From Dipteris shenzhenensis (Eukaryota; Polypodiophyta; Polypodiopsida; Gleicheniales): 64,000 nt of DNA. This document shows positions 24,038 through 35,031 of this stretch, piece by piece; the stretch's first letter is position 1; every line of letters begins with the position of its first letter. The notes beneath the pieces are model-generated. The model saw nothing but the letters and a program-made list of their open reading frames with translations, did no database searches and was not told where the DNA came from. Made by a program: the position numbers and the translations under genes. The stretch lies in NCBI GenBank assembly GCA_047967505.1, contig CM106541.1. One strand, written 5' to 3'.

Positions 24038-25190
24038 AAGGAGGATGTGGAGGACATAGCAAGTGAAGAAGAATACGATGTAGACTAGTCCCTCAATAAG
24101 ATGAGTCATAAAAATATGAATCTATTGGAGCAGATTGGAAGTTCATTCACTGCTATGTTGTTAATTCGACAACAACCTCATTTTTTTGAATTTGGTGAAG
24201 AAGAGATTTCAATCCTCTTGAATCCTAAGAATGAGGTTAATGTAAAAGTCATTACAACCATCCTCAGGTTTGATGCAACCTTTTCCTTGGCTTTATACTT
24301 TGCTTATTTTGATTAAACCCAAGAAGCTAATACTTTTTTTTTAAATATAGTAATGTGTTATAGCAAATTTTCCGCAAAATATACAAAGCGTTTCATATAT
24401 GCTCGGTCCTCATATTTCGGAAGTGCTTAGCAACAAAGAAGAAACCATAGAGAATGTTTGCAAGTGGTTGAAGCACGTTCCTATGAATGACGCACGAGTT
24501 ATTTTTATAGCATATTATGAGAAGTAAGCATCAAACCCTACTTGTTTTTTCTATTGCATTGCTAGAATTGTCTCAAACACAGTAATTATTCTTTATTGAT
24601 AATGCAGCTCACATTGGAGTCTGGTAGTCGTGGACATCCTTGCGAAGAAGTGCTTCTTTGCCAACTCAATGACATCCGTCCATGGCAATGTGTTAGAGTA
24701 AGTATAGACTACACTTGTTGTCACTTCTTGACATGTAGATTGATATGCAATGCACATATTCACTGTTGTTATATGTTTTGATGTGCAGATCAGCTTGAAA
24801 GTTAGTAGATGCTATTGACATAGTAATGCAGCAATGTGACTTGGCACAACAAATAGAATATATAACATATCAGGTATCACATCAAGAGAATAGCCACATC
24901 TATAATTGTGGATGGAGGGTGGGCTACAATTGCTTTTTGGTACTTGGTCAAATTTTTGAGATACAAAATGACACCACACTGTCAACATATACGGATTTGC
25001 ATCTCTATGCATTTATAACATGTACCATTCGAGCAATCATTGATTGCGAAATGAATGCCATCAAAGAGTCAAAGAGGATAGAAGACCTCAACTCTACAAA
25101 CATGGCTTCATTAGAAGAATTGGGAAGCTCTTTTAATGTTAGGGTTATGACTCAACATAGACCTCAGTATCTTGAATTTGGGATGATATG
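24038..25190 (+). pseudogene. Ulp1/C48 protease-like domain, copy 2 (Cys retained)
   Basis: This is a diverged duplicate of copy 1 with the same exon order: 24038-24267, about 24349-24525, 24608-24698 and 24790-25190. Shared landmarks are IGSSFTAMLLIRQQPHF, a degraded middle exon with NVCKWLKHVPMNDARVIF, then HWSLVVVDILAKKCFFANS and YNCGWRVGYNC. Here Cys (codon 24907-24909) is present at the nucleophile position, but Asn again occupies the usual Asp position of the His-Asp-Cys triad. There is a stop in the first exon, and frames are inconsistent around 24810. The final exon runs on into the start of a third copy. Confidence 0.55.
25095..25190 (+). pseudogene. Start of a third Ulp1-like copy, truncated
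   Basis: The segment encoding MASLEELGSSFNVRVMTQHR matches the first exon of copies 1 and 2 (ALDKMESSFEVRI and NLLEQIGSSFTAM). It breaks off after LEFG at about 25183. The exon set was therefore tandemly multiplied at least twice, and the array was later cut at this point. Confidence 0.6.
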
Positions 25191-25225
25191 AAGTATAAAC
25201 AAGCATTAAAATCGTACCTGTACAA

Positions 25226-25400
25226 ATTAAGTATTTCAAAACAATGAAAATACACCTCTAAAGAAAATTGATTTAAATAAACCCAACAAAGAATTCGCAT
25301 GCCATTTACTTAAGTATTTCAAGACAATCGTAATACACCCTTAAAGATAATGGATTTGAAAAAACACCACTCGCACAACATTTTCTTAAATATTCCAAAA
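25226..25400 (+). repeat. Degenerate direct repeats of about 80 bp
   Basis: Two and a partial third copy share 'taagtatttcaa(a/g)acaat' then 'aatacacc(c/t)(c/t)taaag' and an A-rich tail (about 25226, 25310 and 25386). They are possibly another subterminal repeat type. Nothing coding. Confidence 0.55.
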
Positions 25401-25550
25401 TTATTAAAAAGCCATCGCATTAGCTCCATTAACAAAATTGGTATGCCTTTACAAGGCAGTACAATATGTGAGATCATAGTGTTCTCAATCGAGAATCTGC
25501 TAAAAATTGCTCCAATGCCAAGAACATTGTACAATTGCTTGCACAACAAT

Positions 25551-26350
25551 ACAAAGCAACTATAGATGCGCTTGATAGATACGCAAAATAGCGGGCACAT
25601 CTATAGGCATTGCTTGAATAGAGAAACTACGGGCGCATATAATAGCGCGTCTATTGGCACGTGTATTGACGCATCTATTAGTGCATCTACACTGAGAAAA
25701 TACGAGCGCATCTAACATTGCATCTAACAATGCATCTATTTGCACGTGTATTATCGTGTCTATTAGTGCGTCTACACTGAGAATTAGACCTGTATTTAGA
25801 CACAAAATAGAGAATACTGAAAGTGAAATTTTGGTGTAGGCCCATGATTACCAAAGCACATAATTTTAACAAAAACATCAATGCTTTTTTGCAAACCCAC
25901 ATATACAAAAATTAACTGAGGTAAGGAGAATCACAACAACACAAAGCAACTATAGACGCGCTTGGTAGACATGCAAAATAGCAGGCGCATCTATAGGCGT
26001 TGCTTTAGTAGAGGAATTACGGGTGCATCTAAATGCGCGTCTAAAAGCTCATCTATTTGCTCGTAAATTACCGCATCTACGTGCACATCTAACCTGAGAA
26101 AATACGGGCCCGTCTAACATCGCGTTTATTAGCATGTCTATTTGTGCGTGTATTAGCGCATTTATTTACGCGTTTACACTGAGAATCAAACGTGCATTTA
26201 GACGCGTAAAGAGACGCAAACCAGAGAATACAAAAAGTGAGATTTTGGTGTACATCATTGCTTTCCAAACATTGCCCATGATTACCAAAGCACATAATTT
26301 TTTGCAAGCCCACATATACAAGAATTAAGTGAGATGAGGAGAATGAGACA
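25551..26350. repeat. CACTA subterminal repeat region, duplicated (about 385-bp unit)
   Basis: Two related units, about 25551-25925 and 25940-26350, each begin 'acaaagcaactatagacgcg'. Each continues as a dense GCATCTATA/GCGTCTATT motif cluster and ends with 'cccatgattaccaaagcac' and 'cccacatatacaa'. The motif is that of CACTA element 1 at 4.9-7.8 kb. The region lies directly downstream of the C-terminal exons of a minus-strand tnp2 gene, so it is probably that gene's end of the element. No clear CACTA terminus was found. Confidence 0.7.
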
Positions 26351-26386
26351 ATATGTAAAATAGTTTTGCCAATATCAATTATGGGG

Positions 26387-27346
26387 CTACGGTTCAATCT
26401 CATCCTCAATGAGATCAACCCTTGCCAAACTATCTACTTCAAAATCCAAACAAGTGTTTAGATCCACAAATACATTCAACCCACTACTACTTGTGCCACT
26501 CATGTGCTCATCAAAATCAGCATCTCGAATGGTAGGCTTGTCCTCACAGGTAATGGCCTCAATATCTGTATCTCCTATCTCACGATCATCCTCCTCTCTC
26601 GTATCACGTTCATCATCACGTCCATGGCCATGATCATCCTCCATATGCTCCATATTAGTAAATGTACTATACATCACTTTGGAACGTGGCATAATAGGTA
26701 TGACATGCCACCATCTATTATTATCCACCATTGGTTGATAGACAACCTAATTCAAACAAAAATACAATCATGTTACTTTTCTTGCATCAAATATTTAAAA
26801 GCGAGTATTTTTATATGTGTGCACAGTACCTGTTCACATTGTTGCGGTAGTACTAGTGTGTCCTTCCTACTTTGCCAAAACTTTGTGGAGTCAATAGTTA
26901 CAAAGCCAGTTGCATGGCATTTGATTGTTGCATTAGGGCCTCTTTCCACCACGTCCTTAAACCACTTTACATCCAAAACATATACAAAGAAGCGTCGAAA
27001 GTTAAGCATAATAATATCTTGGATTATGCCACAATAATCATCCATGGCTCCATTGGCTCCCTCAAAGCTAGCAATGACGCCGCAATCTTGTGTGTTTCTC
27101 TTATCATCAATCTGTTGTCTTAAAAAATGCTTGCCCTCACACCATATAGCATTGAACATAGTGCACTACACCAAGAAAAAATCAATTAAATAAGCAATCT
27201 AAATTATTGAAAGCTCCTAACTTATGCATAACATTCTATATACCTACCTTGCTCATGCATCCCCTAGTATACTCCCATTCTTCCATTGTGATATGCATCC
27301 CCTCGTCTTTCTTTGCTTTCTCCATTTCATCAAGTAGCCAATCCAC
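26387..27346 (-). pseudogene. tnp2: CACTA transposase C-terminal exons (DUF4216 region), minus strand
   Basis: Reading leftward there are three exon-like blocks. 27346 to about 27247 (MEEWEYTRGCM) has a donor GTAGGTATAT. About 27165-26830 has acceptor TTCTTGGTGTAG and includes TQDCGVIASFEG, DDYCGIIQDIIMLNF and LDVKWFKD. 26752-26387 includes NRWWHVIPIMPRSK, then a highly acidic tail ending IEDEIEP-stop. This order matches the DUF4216 region at the C-terminus of plant tnp2 proteins. The upstream two thirds of the gene is lost where a copia LTR fragment begins near 27347. The block lies in opposite orientation to the tnp2 5' half at 7.9-9.7 kb, so either two elements or an inversion is involved. 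Confidence 0.7.
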
Positions 27347-27860
27347 ATCCTTAACTGACCGCACTGAGGGTAGACATAGCATTTTTTGGGGTAGCCCACT
27401 CTCAGGTTGTGGGGCCCGTTTGGAGCCTGAGATGATCCCGGATGGCTCTGGGCCAAACGAAGACCATAAGTTAGTTGCTCTGTTTTTGCACACCGGTTCT
27501 ATCGTATGTTCGGTGGTCTTTTTTGAGACTGACCCCCAGTTGACCGTTTTGAATGAATTGGGTTCGTCTCGGGTCAGTCACCCCATTGAGCCTAACCGGT
27601 TATATAAGAGTAAGCCCATGAAGCCCATTTCATCACTAGCTATAGCAATCCTGATTCATTAGCATCTAGCCTCCGTCTTCTACTGTTTCCAGCATGCCAT
27701 CGAAGCTTCTTTCATAGGAGCGCATGGTTGGGAGGTTGCGCCATCTATTGTATCAATTCTATAGTAATCAACTTTTTGATTCTCCATACAATCTTGTTTT
27801 CTCTCTTGCATACGAGATCCTATTATCTGTTAAGCACAGATGTTGTATTATTTTCTTACA
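27347..27860 (+). repeat. Copia array LTR 1 (5'-truncated)
   Basis: This is homologous to the last 510 bp or so of the LTRs at 38,536-39,028, 47,201-47,763 and 51,856-52,671. It ends in the shared 'attattttcttaca' and holds a TATA-like 'tatataag' near 27,601. The first 220 bp or so of the LTR are missing; the break falls in a tnp2 exon. It is followed directly by integrase sequence without a primer-binding site. Confidence 0.85.
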
Positions 27861-29264
27861 CAAAATTATTGGGCTTGAAAGCATATTTCAGAGTTTTTGG
27901 AATTGATTGTTTTGTGCATTTCCCTGATGCTAGCAGGACCAAATGGAACCGAAGAGCCGAAAGTGTATTTTCTTGGGCTACAGTGAAGAGGCAAAGGGTT
28001 ACCGTCTCTATAACCCTGTTACTAAGAAGGTAATTATAAGTCACGATGTGGTCTTCTCAGAATAGCCACATCAATTGGAGGAGGATGCTTCCTTCCCAAA
28101 CAATCAAGACTAGGATATCCATCTAGTACCACCACCAACAGCAGACCGCACTCCCCCAATGGTGCTTGGGAAGATTCAAGACAAAGAAGATGAAGAAGAG
28201 CCTATAGAACCACAATGGCAACGGCCATTCCCGAAGTGGGTAAAGCAGCTTTTGGATGGTAGAGAATCTCCAGCCATTGAGGAGGAACCATCCGAACACC
28301 ACCGGTGCAAGAGATTAGAGGAGCAAAGAATGGCACGAGAACACTTGGTCAACTATGCTTTGATGACGGAAGTGATCCATGCTGATGAACCTAAGTGTCT
28401 TGAAGAGGCACAGGGCAATGATAGGTGGATGGAGGCTATGCAGTTGGAGTATGGCTCCATAATGAAGAACAACACTTGGGACCTTGCGGATCGACTACCA
28501 AAATGCAAGGTAATCGGAACCAAGTGGGTGTACAAGACCAAGTACAAGTTCGACGGCACGTTGGATAAGTACAAGGCTCGGCTCATGGAAAAAGTATTTG
28601 CACAGGTACATGGTTTTGATTATCAAGATGCTTTTGCTCCCATAGCTTGACTAACCACAATTCACAGTGTTTTGGCTTTAGCTGCCCAGGGAAGTTGGCC
28701 CGTGTTTCAGATGGATGTGAAATTCGCCTTTCTGAATGGAGATCTCAAGGATGAGGTATACTTGGAACAACCACTAGGTTTTGAGATCCCGGGTTCAGAA
28801 GGTAAAGTCTGCAAACTGAAGAAGGCACTTGATGGGCTGAAATGGGCCCCATGAGCATGGTACCAGTGAATTGATGCCTACCTTTTACAAAACGGATTCA
28901 AGAGGAGCCATTTGATACCAATTCGTATATCTTCAAAGAAGGAGGCAGGTGTATGATCGTGGTCCATAATGTGGACAACCTTGTCATAAAAGGGAACCAT
29001 GAAGAGAAGATCACGAAGCATTTGCTAGGAAGAGAGTTTGAAATGATAGACCTCGGACTGATGCATTTTTGTTTGGGGATTGAAGTTTGGCAGGAGCTGG
29101 AAACAGATCTTCATTTCATAGCTGAAGTATGTTGGAGAGATACTGAAGGCATTTGGCATGGCTGAGTGCAAGACAGTTGGTACCCCTATGGAGGTTGACG
29201 CAAAGCTCTCAAACAAGGATTCATCACCACTGGTGGATGAACCGAAGTACCGAAGGCTTGTGGG
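27861..29264 (+). pseudogene. Copia unit A: integrase end, RT region (5' part of pol deleted)
   Basis: The internal region starts abruptly inside the integrase C-terminal region (FGIDCFVHF); gag, protease and most of integrase are deleted. Then come the linker (LDGRESPAIEEEPSEH), the RT start (NTWDLADRLPKCKVIGTKWV, KYKARL), MDVKFAFLNGDL and [10 protein letters not shown]. Frame breaks follow. Stops include TAG at 28,064 and 28,111 where unit C has CAG, and TGA near 28,648 and 28,852 where unit B has CGA. RT is interrupted at 29,264 by the gag-only element. Confidence 0.85.
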
Positions 29265-29553
29265 TGTTGGAACACTGAAAGGAAAGAGTAGAGTGGACAC
29301 AAAATCAGAATACTTGCTTATAGAATGAAGAAGAGTGAGGTCCTTAAGTAGGCACCTCATACAAGGTCACTGACATCACTGATGACCTCAAAGCTCCACA
29401 ATCATCTCCTTAATCTGCTCCTAGATTCACTCAATCATCCTATGTGGCTTTTCCACCACCTAACTGTGCTTGTGGGCACCTAACTGTGCCTCTAGCACTC
29501 ACACATAGAAACATAAGGTGTGCCTGAGGCATACACCTTGAGATATCCCAACA
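29265..29553 (-). repeat. LTR of gag-only element (3' LTR in element orientation)
   Basis: 289 bp, nearly identical to 31,621-31,909; differences seen at 'atcagaatac' versus 'atcaaaatac' and 'gcatacacc' versus 'gcatatacc'. Adjacent polypurine tract on the minus strand (TTGAGGGGGGGTTT). Confidence 0.93.
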
Positions 29554-29934
29554 AACCCCCCCTCAAGGAAATGCCTCAGGCTATGTCAAGGATACATCTA
29601 GTCTCATAGTTTCTCATGCCATCTCATGGTGGTCAAGGATTAATCTATGGCTAGGTTCTCATGCTAGCAAGGGTTCCCTTGGGTGTAAGGTAAACAGAAA
29701 GGGATACAAACAGACCTTCCAATGGTTATCTCCCCTACATGTACATGCACACAATGTCTGTAGGAGGTACCATGGAACAAACATACACATGGCCTACATC
29801 ATAAGGTGACCAGAGGTGTTTACAAAACACACAAAACACAACACACAATAATTTATTTTCATTCATTTTGGAGGACTATCCAGGCTGAGTACCTTGACAT
29901 AAAAAGAGAGATCTGGAGCATACATAGAGATGAT

Positions 29935-30765
29935 TTAAAATGCATAATCTTCATGGGATGCCTCATCTTGTGGAGGCAAATTCACTGTAAGTAGATTTGC
30001 ATTTTCTGTCTTTGCTTTGTCTCTGCAGAACTTCTCACTATGGTTGTTTTTGCCACAGTGCTTGCATGGATTAACTTTGAAGCAGTCCTTTGAAAGGTGA
30101 TTTGTCTTTCCACAGTGATTGCAAGGAGAATACTTGCCCTTCTGGAATTTCATAACATAAGCAGTGTCATTGCCTTTCCTTAACTCCATGTGTCTTTCTT
30201 CTTCTTGGAGAGCTGAGATGATGCCTTCAAGGTTTGGATTGGGAAGATTCTTCAAAGTGCTTACAATGTGATCAAAGCTTTCAGGCATACTCTTAAGTAG
30301 TACTGCCATAGCATCATTAGGGGTGATAGGAGAGTTGATAGAAGCTAACTGAGTCATAAGACTCCGCATATAGTTGACATGGGCAGCTAAAGTAGTATCA
30401 CTTGCCATCTTTAATTCAAAGAAGGAGATTTTAAGTGATAGTTTAGAAATATGAGAGCTTGCACCAAAAATCAAATCTAGCTTCTGCCATGCTTCCGATG
30501 GAGACTCCAAGTCAGATCTATGATGTATGTAATCATCACCCAAAGCTAAAGCAATTATACCATATGCTTTTTCTTCTCTTGCTGGATCCCTTGCCGGTCG
30601 TGTCGGAGCTGAAGATTCTCCAGCATTTGAGGCCGTAGAAGAAGCGGTAGGAGAAGGTTTGACAAGTCCCCATAAGTTCTCCCGCATTAATGCAAATTTT
30701 ACCTTCATTTGCCATGTATGGAACCCCTTTCCATTGAACTTCTCAAAATTATATAAAGTAGCCAT
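29935..30765 (-). CDS. gag: Gag protein with two CCHC zinc knuckles, intact
   Basis: A 276-residue uninterrupted frame starts MATLYNFEKFNGKGFHTWQM, the usual copia gag opening (FNGxxFxxWxxxM). The central part matches the UBN2-like gag capsid region: SPSEAWQKLDLIFG, HVNYMRSLMTQLASINSPI, LLKSMPESFDHIVSTLKN and ISALQEEERHMELRKG. Two zinc knuckles follow near residues 216-230 (CNHCGKTNHLSKDC) and 233-247 (CKHCGKNNHSEKFC), both complete CX2CX4HX4C. Gag assembles the cytoplasmic particle and binds RNA through the knuckles. The frame ends about 60 bp beyond the second knuckle region without protease sequence, so this is a gag-only coding strategy. It is the only clearly intact protein gene in the window. 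Confidence 0.92.
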   Translation of the reverse strand: MATLYNFEKFNGKGFHTWQMKVKFALMRENLWGLVKPSPTASSTASNAGESSAPTRPARDPAREEKAYGIIALALGDDYIHHRSDLESPSEAWQKLDLIFGASSHISKLSLKISFFELKMASDTTLAAHVNYMRSLMTQLASINSPITPNDAMAVLLKSMPESFDHIVSTLKNLPNPNLEGIISALQEEERHMELRKGNDTAYVMKFQKGKYSPCNHCGKTNHLSKDCFKVNPCKHCGKNNHSEKFCRDKAKTENANLLTVNLPPQDEASHEDYAF

Positions 30766-31620
30766 GAGAGGGTCTCACCCAGATATTGGGCAGTGTCTAT
30801 CTCTCTTACAAGGCAAAAAGAACTGAAATACTTCCAAAGTATAGCCACTTGATGTAGCAAATAGTAGTGACTAGTTTTCAAACAATGATGCTACTTTTGC
30901 ATGCTTCATAGGAGTGAATGAAATAAACACTTTCCAATCACAACCAAGTCTAGCAAGTCAAAACAAAACTGAAGCAACACTTGTAGTGAAGTTATTAAAA
31001 ACTTCAAAAGACCAGAAATGCTAGAGTAGCATTTTATGTAGCATTATTTTCAAAAGTATGTCAAAACTGTCAAAACTAGAGAGCTGAACTTGGAGGGCTC
31101 ATATCACACTCTTCAAAGCAAAAGAAAGAGGGCTTTCTAAGGCAAAAGAAAGCTGGTATACCACAGTAGATCCTCTGGGAAGAAGAGGCGAAAATATGCG
31201 TCAGGTCGCCTTTACCTTCTTGAACAAAGTCGACTGGTTTTTCTCTATTTTCTCCTTCAATATGCAGCCATTGCTACTCAGATTTCAGCACAAGGTAGCT
31301 CTAGGTATGGGGAAGCTTGCCCTGGAAGGAATTAGGAAAAGACAGAGCAGGCGCAGAGAACTTGCAGTAGAGAATTTCGACGACTTTTCTGCAATGGCGA
31401 CGAGCAGCACGCGTATTTCGTCAATTCCTTCCAGCCCGAAGTTCGCCCCAACTAGAAAGATCTCCAGCAGAAAGGGCATGGGAAATGGTTGAGGATTAAA
31501 GGAGAACAAGCTCAAGCAAATTTTTGGGAGAAGAGGGAGAGATGGTGAAGAAGAAGAAGAAGAAGATGATGATGATGTGGCAGAAATGGGCTCAAGGGGG
31601 ATCAAATGGCTCTGATACCA
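30766..31620 (-). other. 5' leader of the gag-only element
   Basis: This stretch of about 850 bp lies between the PBS at 31,608-31,620 and the gag ATG. It contains a (TTC)n run on the minus strand near 31,545-31,570 and no conserved domain. A short frame starts in the LTR and crosses it, but no function is apparent. Confidence 0.7.
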
Positions 31621-31909
31621 TGTTGGAACACTGAAAGGAAAGAGTAGAGTGGACACAAAATCAAAATACTTGCTTATAGAATGAAGAAGAGTGAGGTCCT
31701 TAAGTAGGCACCTCATACAAGGTCACTGACATCACTGATGACCTCAAAGCTCCACAATCATCTCCTTAATCTGCTCCTAGATTCACTCAATCATCCTATG
31801 TGGCTTTTCCACCACCTAACTGTGCTTGTGGGCACCTAACTGTGCCTCTAGCACTCACACATAGAAACATAAGGTGTGCCTGAGGCATATACCTTGAGAT
31901 ATCCCAACA
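31621..31909 (-). repeat. LTR of gag-only element (5' LTR in element orientation)
   Basis: 289 bp. The initiator tRNA-Met PBS (plus-strand GGCTCTGATACCA, 31,608-31,620) lies immediately to its left, fixing the element on the minus strand. Confidence 0.93.
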
Positions 31910-32586
31910 ATGGGCAGCTTGATTTACCTGTGCAACACATGGTCGGACATCAGTTTTACGACTGGTATAAGTTATGCAGGTTTTCCAATAAGCCCTAGAA
32001 GAACCATTGGAGGGTAGGGATGTGGGTACTAAAATACATCAAAGGCACACTTGATTATGGCATCACCTATACCAAGGGCAACATCTTGACCAGATTCTGT
32101 GACTCGGATTGGGCAGGCGACGTGGACAGCAGGAGATTAATGACAGGGTACTATTTCTCACTTGGATTTGGAGTTGTGTCATGGGTCAGCAAGAAGCAAC
32201 CCACACTTGCTCTTTCTTCTACCGAGGCCGAGTACAAATATGCATGCTTTGCTTCTTGCGAAGTAGTGTGGTTGAGGAGGATTTTGGGGGACATGGGTGC
32301 AATGCAGAACAAGCCCCCACAGTTATCATGTGACAATTAGAGTTGCATGGCGATTGCAAAGAACCCGATGTTCCACGCTCGCACAAAACACATTGACATT
32401 CAATATCACTTTGTACGCAAGCTCATCATGGATGGAGAGGTCGAGTTGGTGTACTGTCTGACTACAGAGAATGCTACGGACATCTTCACGAAGGCTCTTG
32501 GAAGAGACTTGCTAGAGAGGCATCTTCATTGACTTGGCATTGGGCCGAAAAAGTAAGTTCACTTGCGAGTGGACATTGAGGGGGGA
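31910..32586 (+). pseudogene. Copia unit A: end of RT and RNase H
   Basis: This continues unit A after the nested gag-only element. Landmarks are a degraded RT end, RVLKYIKGTLDYGI-type connection, [41 protein letters not shown] (RNase H), then AIAKNPMFHARTKHI and DIFTKALGRDLLERHLH. Frameshifts before 32,020 and single TAG/TGA changes break it. The polypurine tract 'attgaggggggatg' abuts LTR 2 at 32,587. Confidence 0.85.
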
Positions 32587-32830
32587 TGTTAGATATCAAT
32601 GCTTCACTCTCGCGTAACTACGCAAGAACCAGCTAACTCTACTTGTAAGCCTCCCCATATGAGGAGAAGGCATTTGAGTAGCTCGGTTATCTGGTAGATT
32701 CTGGTTTAGACACCAAATGGGGGCCATATTTGGCCTGATGGCTGGACGGCTTCAGATAGACTTGGCACACCGCCAACTAGGCTACATGCAAGTGCGGGAA
32801 GGCATCCCTTGACTGACTACACTGAGGGTA
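32587..32830 (+). repeat. Copia array LTR 2, left part
   Basis: Begins TGTTAGATATCAATGC at the polypurine tract of unit A. It is split after GGGTA (32,826-32,830) by the nested 5.7-kb copia and resumes at 38,536. The reconstructed length is about 732 bp, equal to LTR 4 without its internal duplication. Confidence 0.9.
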
Positions 32831-32981
32831 TGTTGGGGTAAAGGGCAGTGTGCCCACCCACTTGTACAGTGCCCATGTATACTCATATATATATGATAGA
32901 GGAATAAGCTGGAGTAGCTTTTGCTCCACTACTTTTGGTGTCTCCTATTATCCTTTCCTGAGTGCTCCCTTTTCCCCCATA
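32831..32981 (+). repeat. 5' LTR of nested copia 2
   Basis: 151 bp, unusually short for a copia LTR. It holds an AT-rich 'tatatatatga' near 32,886 that could serve as a TATA element. Confidence 0.88.
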
Positions 32982-35031
32982 ACTAGTATCAGAGCCCATG
33001 GCATTCGATCTTCGAGGAGCTTGGTGAGAGGAGAACGGGCACTGCTTCAAGAGATCTATCAGGAGCTTTAGAGAGCTCAATTCTCTCATTCACAGAGAGA
33101 TTTTGGGTAGACATCATCCAGATCTATTTGCTCTAAAATGCAGCTGCAAGAATCACTTTGGGCTCAGAGGCAACTTGGTTCGTGAGCACTATCTTTGTTG
33201 ATGTGCTGCTACTACGCAGGAGCTCAGAGCTGTTGTCGTTCATGGCTGTACTTTAGTGGTAAGAATTCTACGTTGTGTCGTGGAGGTAATGGGAGCTCAC
33301 TGTGAGCTCATACGTGATTGCAAGCAACAATTTTTTTAACCAGGATCTACTCTTTGGCAAAGGCTATTGAGGCCATAAGCCTCAAACTTGAGCAAGAGGG
33401 AGGAAATCAAGCGTCTGTGCTAGGCGCCTTTGCTGGGTAAAAGAGTGTCAGTTTTTCTTGTTGCAGTTCGCACAGTCCTCTGATTGCGATTCCGTCGAGG
33501 CCAAGCTTCCTCAAAAAATATATATATATATACAATTATGCTACGTATCACCTCACATCGAGGTTTCCTCTCGGCAGATTTGGGTCTTATTTTGGCGCCA
33601 TAGCCATTTTTGGCACTTATAAGTTCTAGTCTTGGCATAGTTCTTTGCCATTGTCTCTAGCTCATCTCAGAGCTATTGGGGAGCCTCTGGATTGCATGTT
33701 TGATGCAGTTGTATGCCTAGGAGATAGCCGGTGTTGCATTTGAGGTCTTGGAGCTGAGCATTGGCTGATTTTAGTCTCTTTGCGGGACTGGTCATATGCC
33801 ATTTTGTAGTCTTGCACAAGGAGCTTTCGATCTGTACGTACATCACTTTGGCAGTGGCAGTGACACATGCTTTGACAGTGGTACATGCCTGGTTGAGATG
33901 CATTGACAATTCGTTGGATGCACGGTTATTTGCCTATGTTAAATACATACGGTGGTACGGTGATGTATTGAGATCCAATCAGATTAGCATTGTTTGGAGC
34001 TGTTTTAGGGCTGGTTTGTCAGCATTTTGGGTCTGATTTGTTACCATATTCAGGTCTGATTTTATGGCATTGTGTTTGCCATTGGTCAGGACATTACAAT
34101 TGCTGCTGTTGCTGTTTTTTATGACAAAACAGTCATTTTCCAAACTGAATATCTCTTTCCTGGTGTGGAATTGTACTTTATGCCGAACTGGAAAGTTGTA
34201 GTTCACAAAACATACTACAACTTTTCTTTTGAAAGCATGTTGATCCGGTATAAGCTGCAGGAGTTACAGCCTCTGCAAAACCACAAAAAGTTGCAGTCTA
34301 CTGTCTATTTGTGGCCAATGTGTAGGAAGCTGTTCTTCAGGTGAGAATATCTGAGAATCCACAAGGATTTGGCTCTTAAGGTTAACTGACAAGTTGTACA
34401 TATTTTTACCAGCTACAACTTTTTTGTTTATAGCTTTGGCATCCGGTCTTTCAGTGAAAAGATATCGCTATTCAAAAACAAGGACAGCATGTTATTTTGC
34501 CCAAAGTGGCTGTGAGGTATTGTTGTAGGAATTTCTCTTGCACAACAGTGAATTGGGAACTCACAGTAAATTATAGAAAGTGATTGGTATCTCACTTCAG
34601 TCCAAGGGCATTATTGGCATTTTGGCAAGTCACTTTGGCACATTTGGCAAGTGGTGAATGCTTGATTTTGTTGCCAAAGTATTGCACACTTGAGGTGATG
34701 CGTTGGTGATGCAATAAATGCCATTTCGATGCATTATGGATTTGCATTGGTGGATGCCACACTGATGTTTATGGAGCTGGGCTCCTATTGCCATTGGTTG
34801 AGCAAGCATTGCTCATTTGGTTCAATGCATTTCTTACTTGGATTGCCAAGCATTGGCAGGATACTGGGCTGCATATATTCTTGTTTATGCCTCTTTATGG
34901 CTGAATTCTTTTGAGCATTGGATCAACCAATTTATTTGGAGACCTAATTGGTCTGGACAACACTATTTTTTGGTCATTTGGGTTGCCTATTGCACTACTA
35001 TTCTTTAGTTGTGAGCTATTATGCCATAGAT
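32982..35031 (+). other. Long 2-kb leader of nested copia 2
   Basis: The distance from the PBS to the gag ATG is about 2 kb, far longer than usual for copia. No retroelement domain, splice-like structure or host gene was recognised. It contains many 'ttggca' and 'tgccatt' repeats. Short frames around 33,760-34,340 have no recognisable motif. Confidence 0.6.

Larger units (their letters stand above)
29265..31909 (-). mobile_element. Gag-only LTR retrotransposon (TR-GAG-like), young
   Basis: Two 289-bp LTRs (29,265-29,553 and 31,621-31,909; TG...CA) differ at only two positions that I can see. Five-base target duplications flank it (GTGGG at 29,260 and ATGGG at 31,910, one mismatch). On the minus strand, PBS TGGTATCAGAGCC (initiator tRNA-Met) follows the right LTR, and a G-rich polypurine tract abuts the left LTR. 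Inside is one intact gag gene and no protease, integrase, RT or RNase H. It inserted into the RT/RNase H region of copia unit A. Terminal-repeat retrotransposons with only GAG are a known plant class of non-autonomous elements. Confidence 0.9.

Noticed and set aside
27163-27182. CACTACACCAAGAAAAAA looks like a CACTA terminus
   Set aside because: On the minus strand it is the T-rich tract and AG acceptor in front of a tnp2 exon. There is no inverted partner or subterminal repeat on that side.
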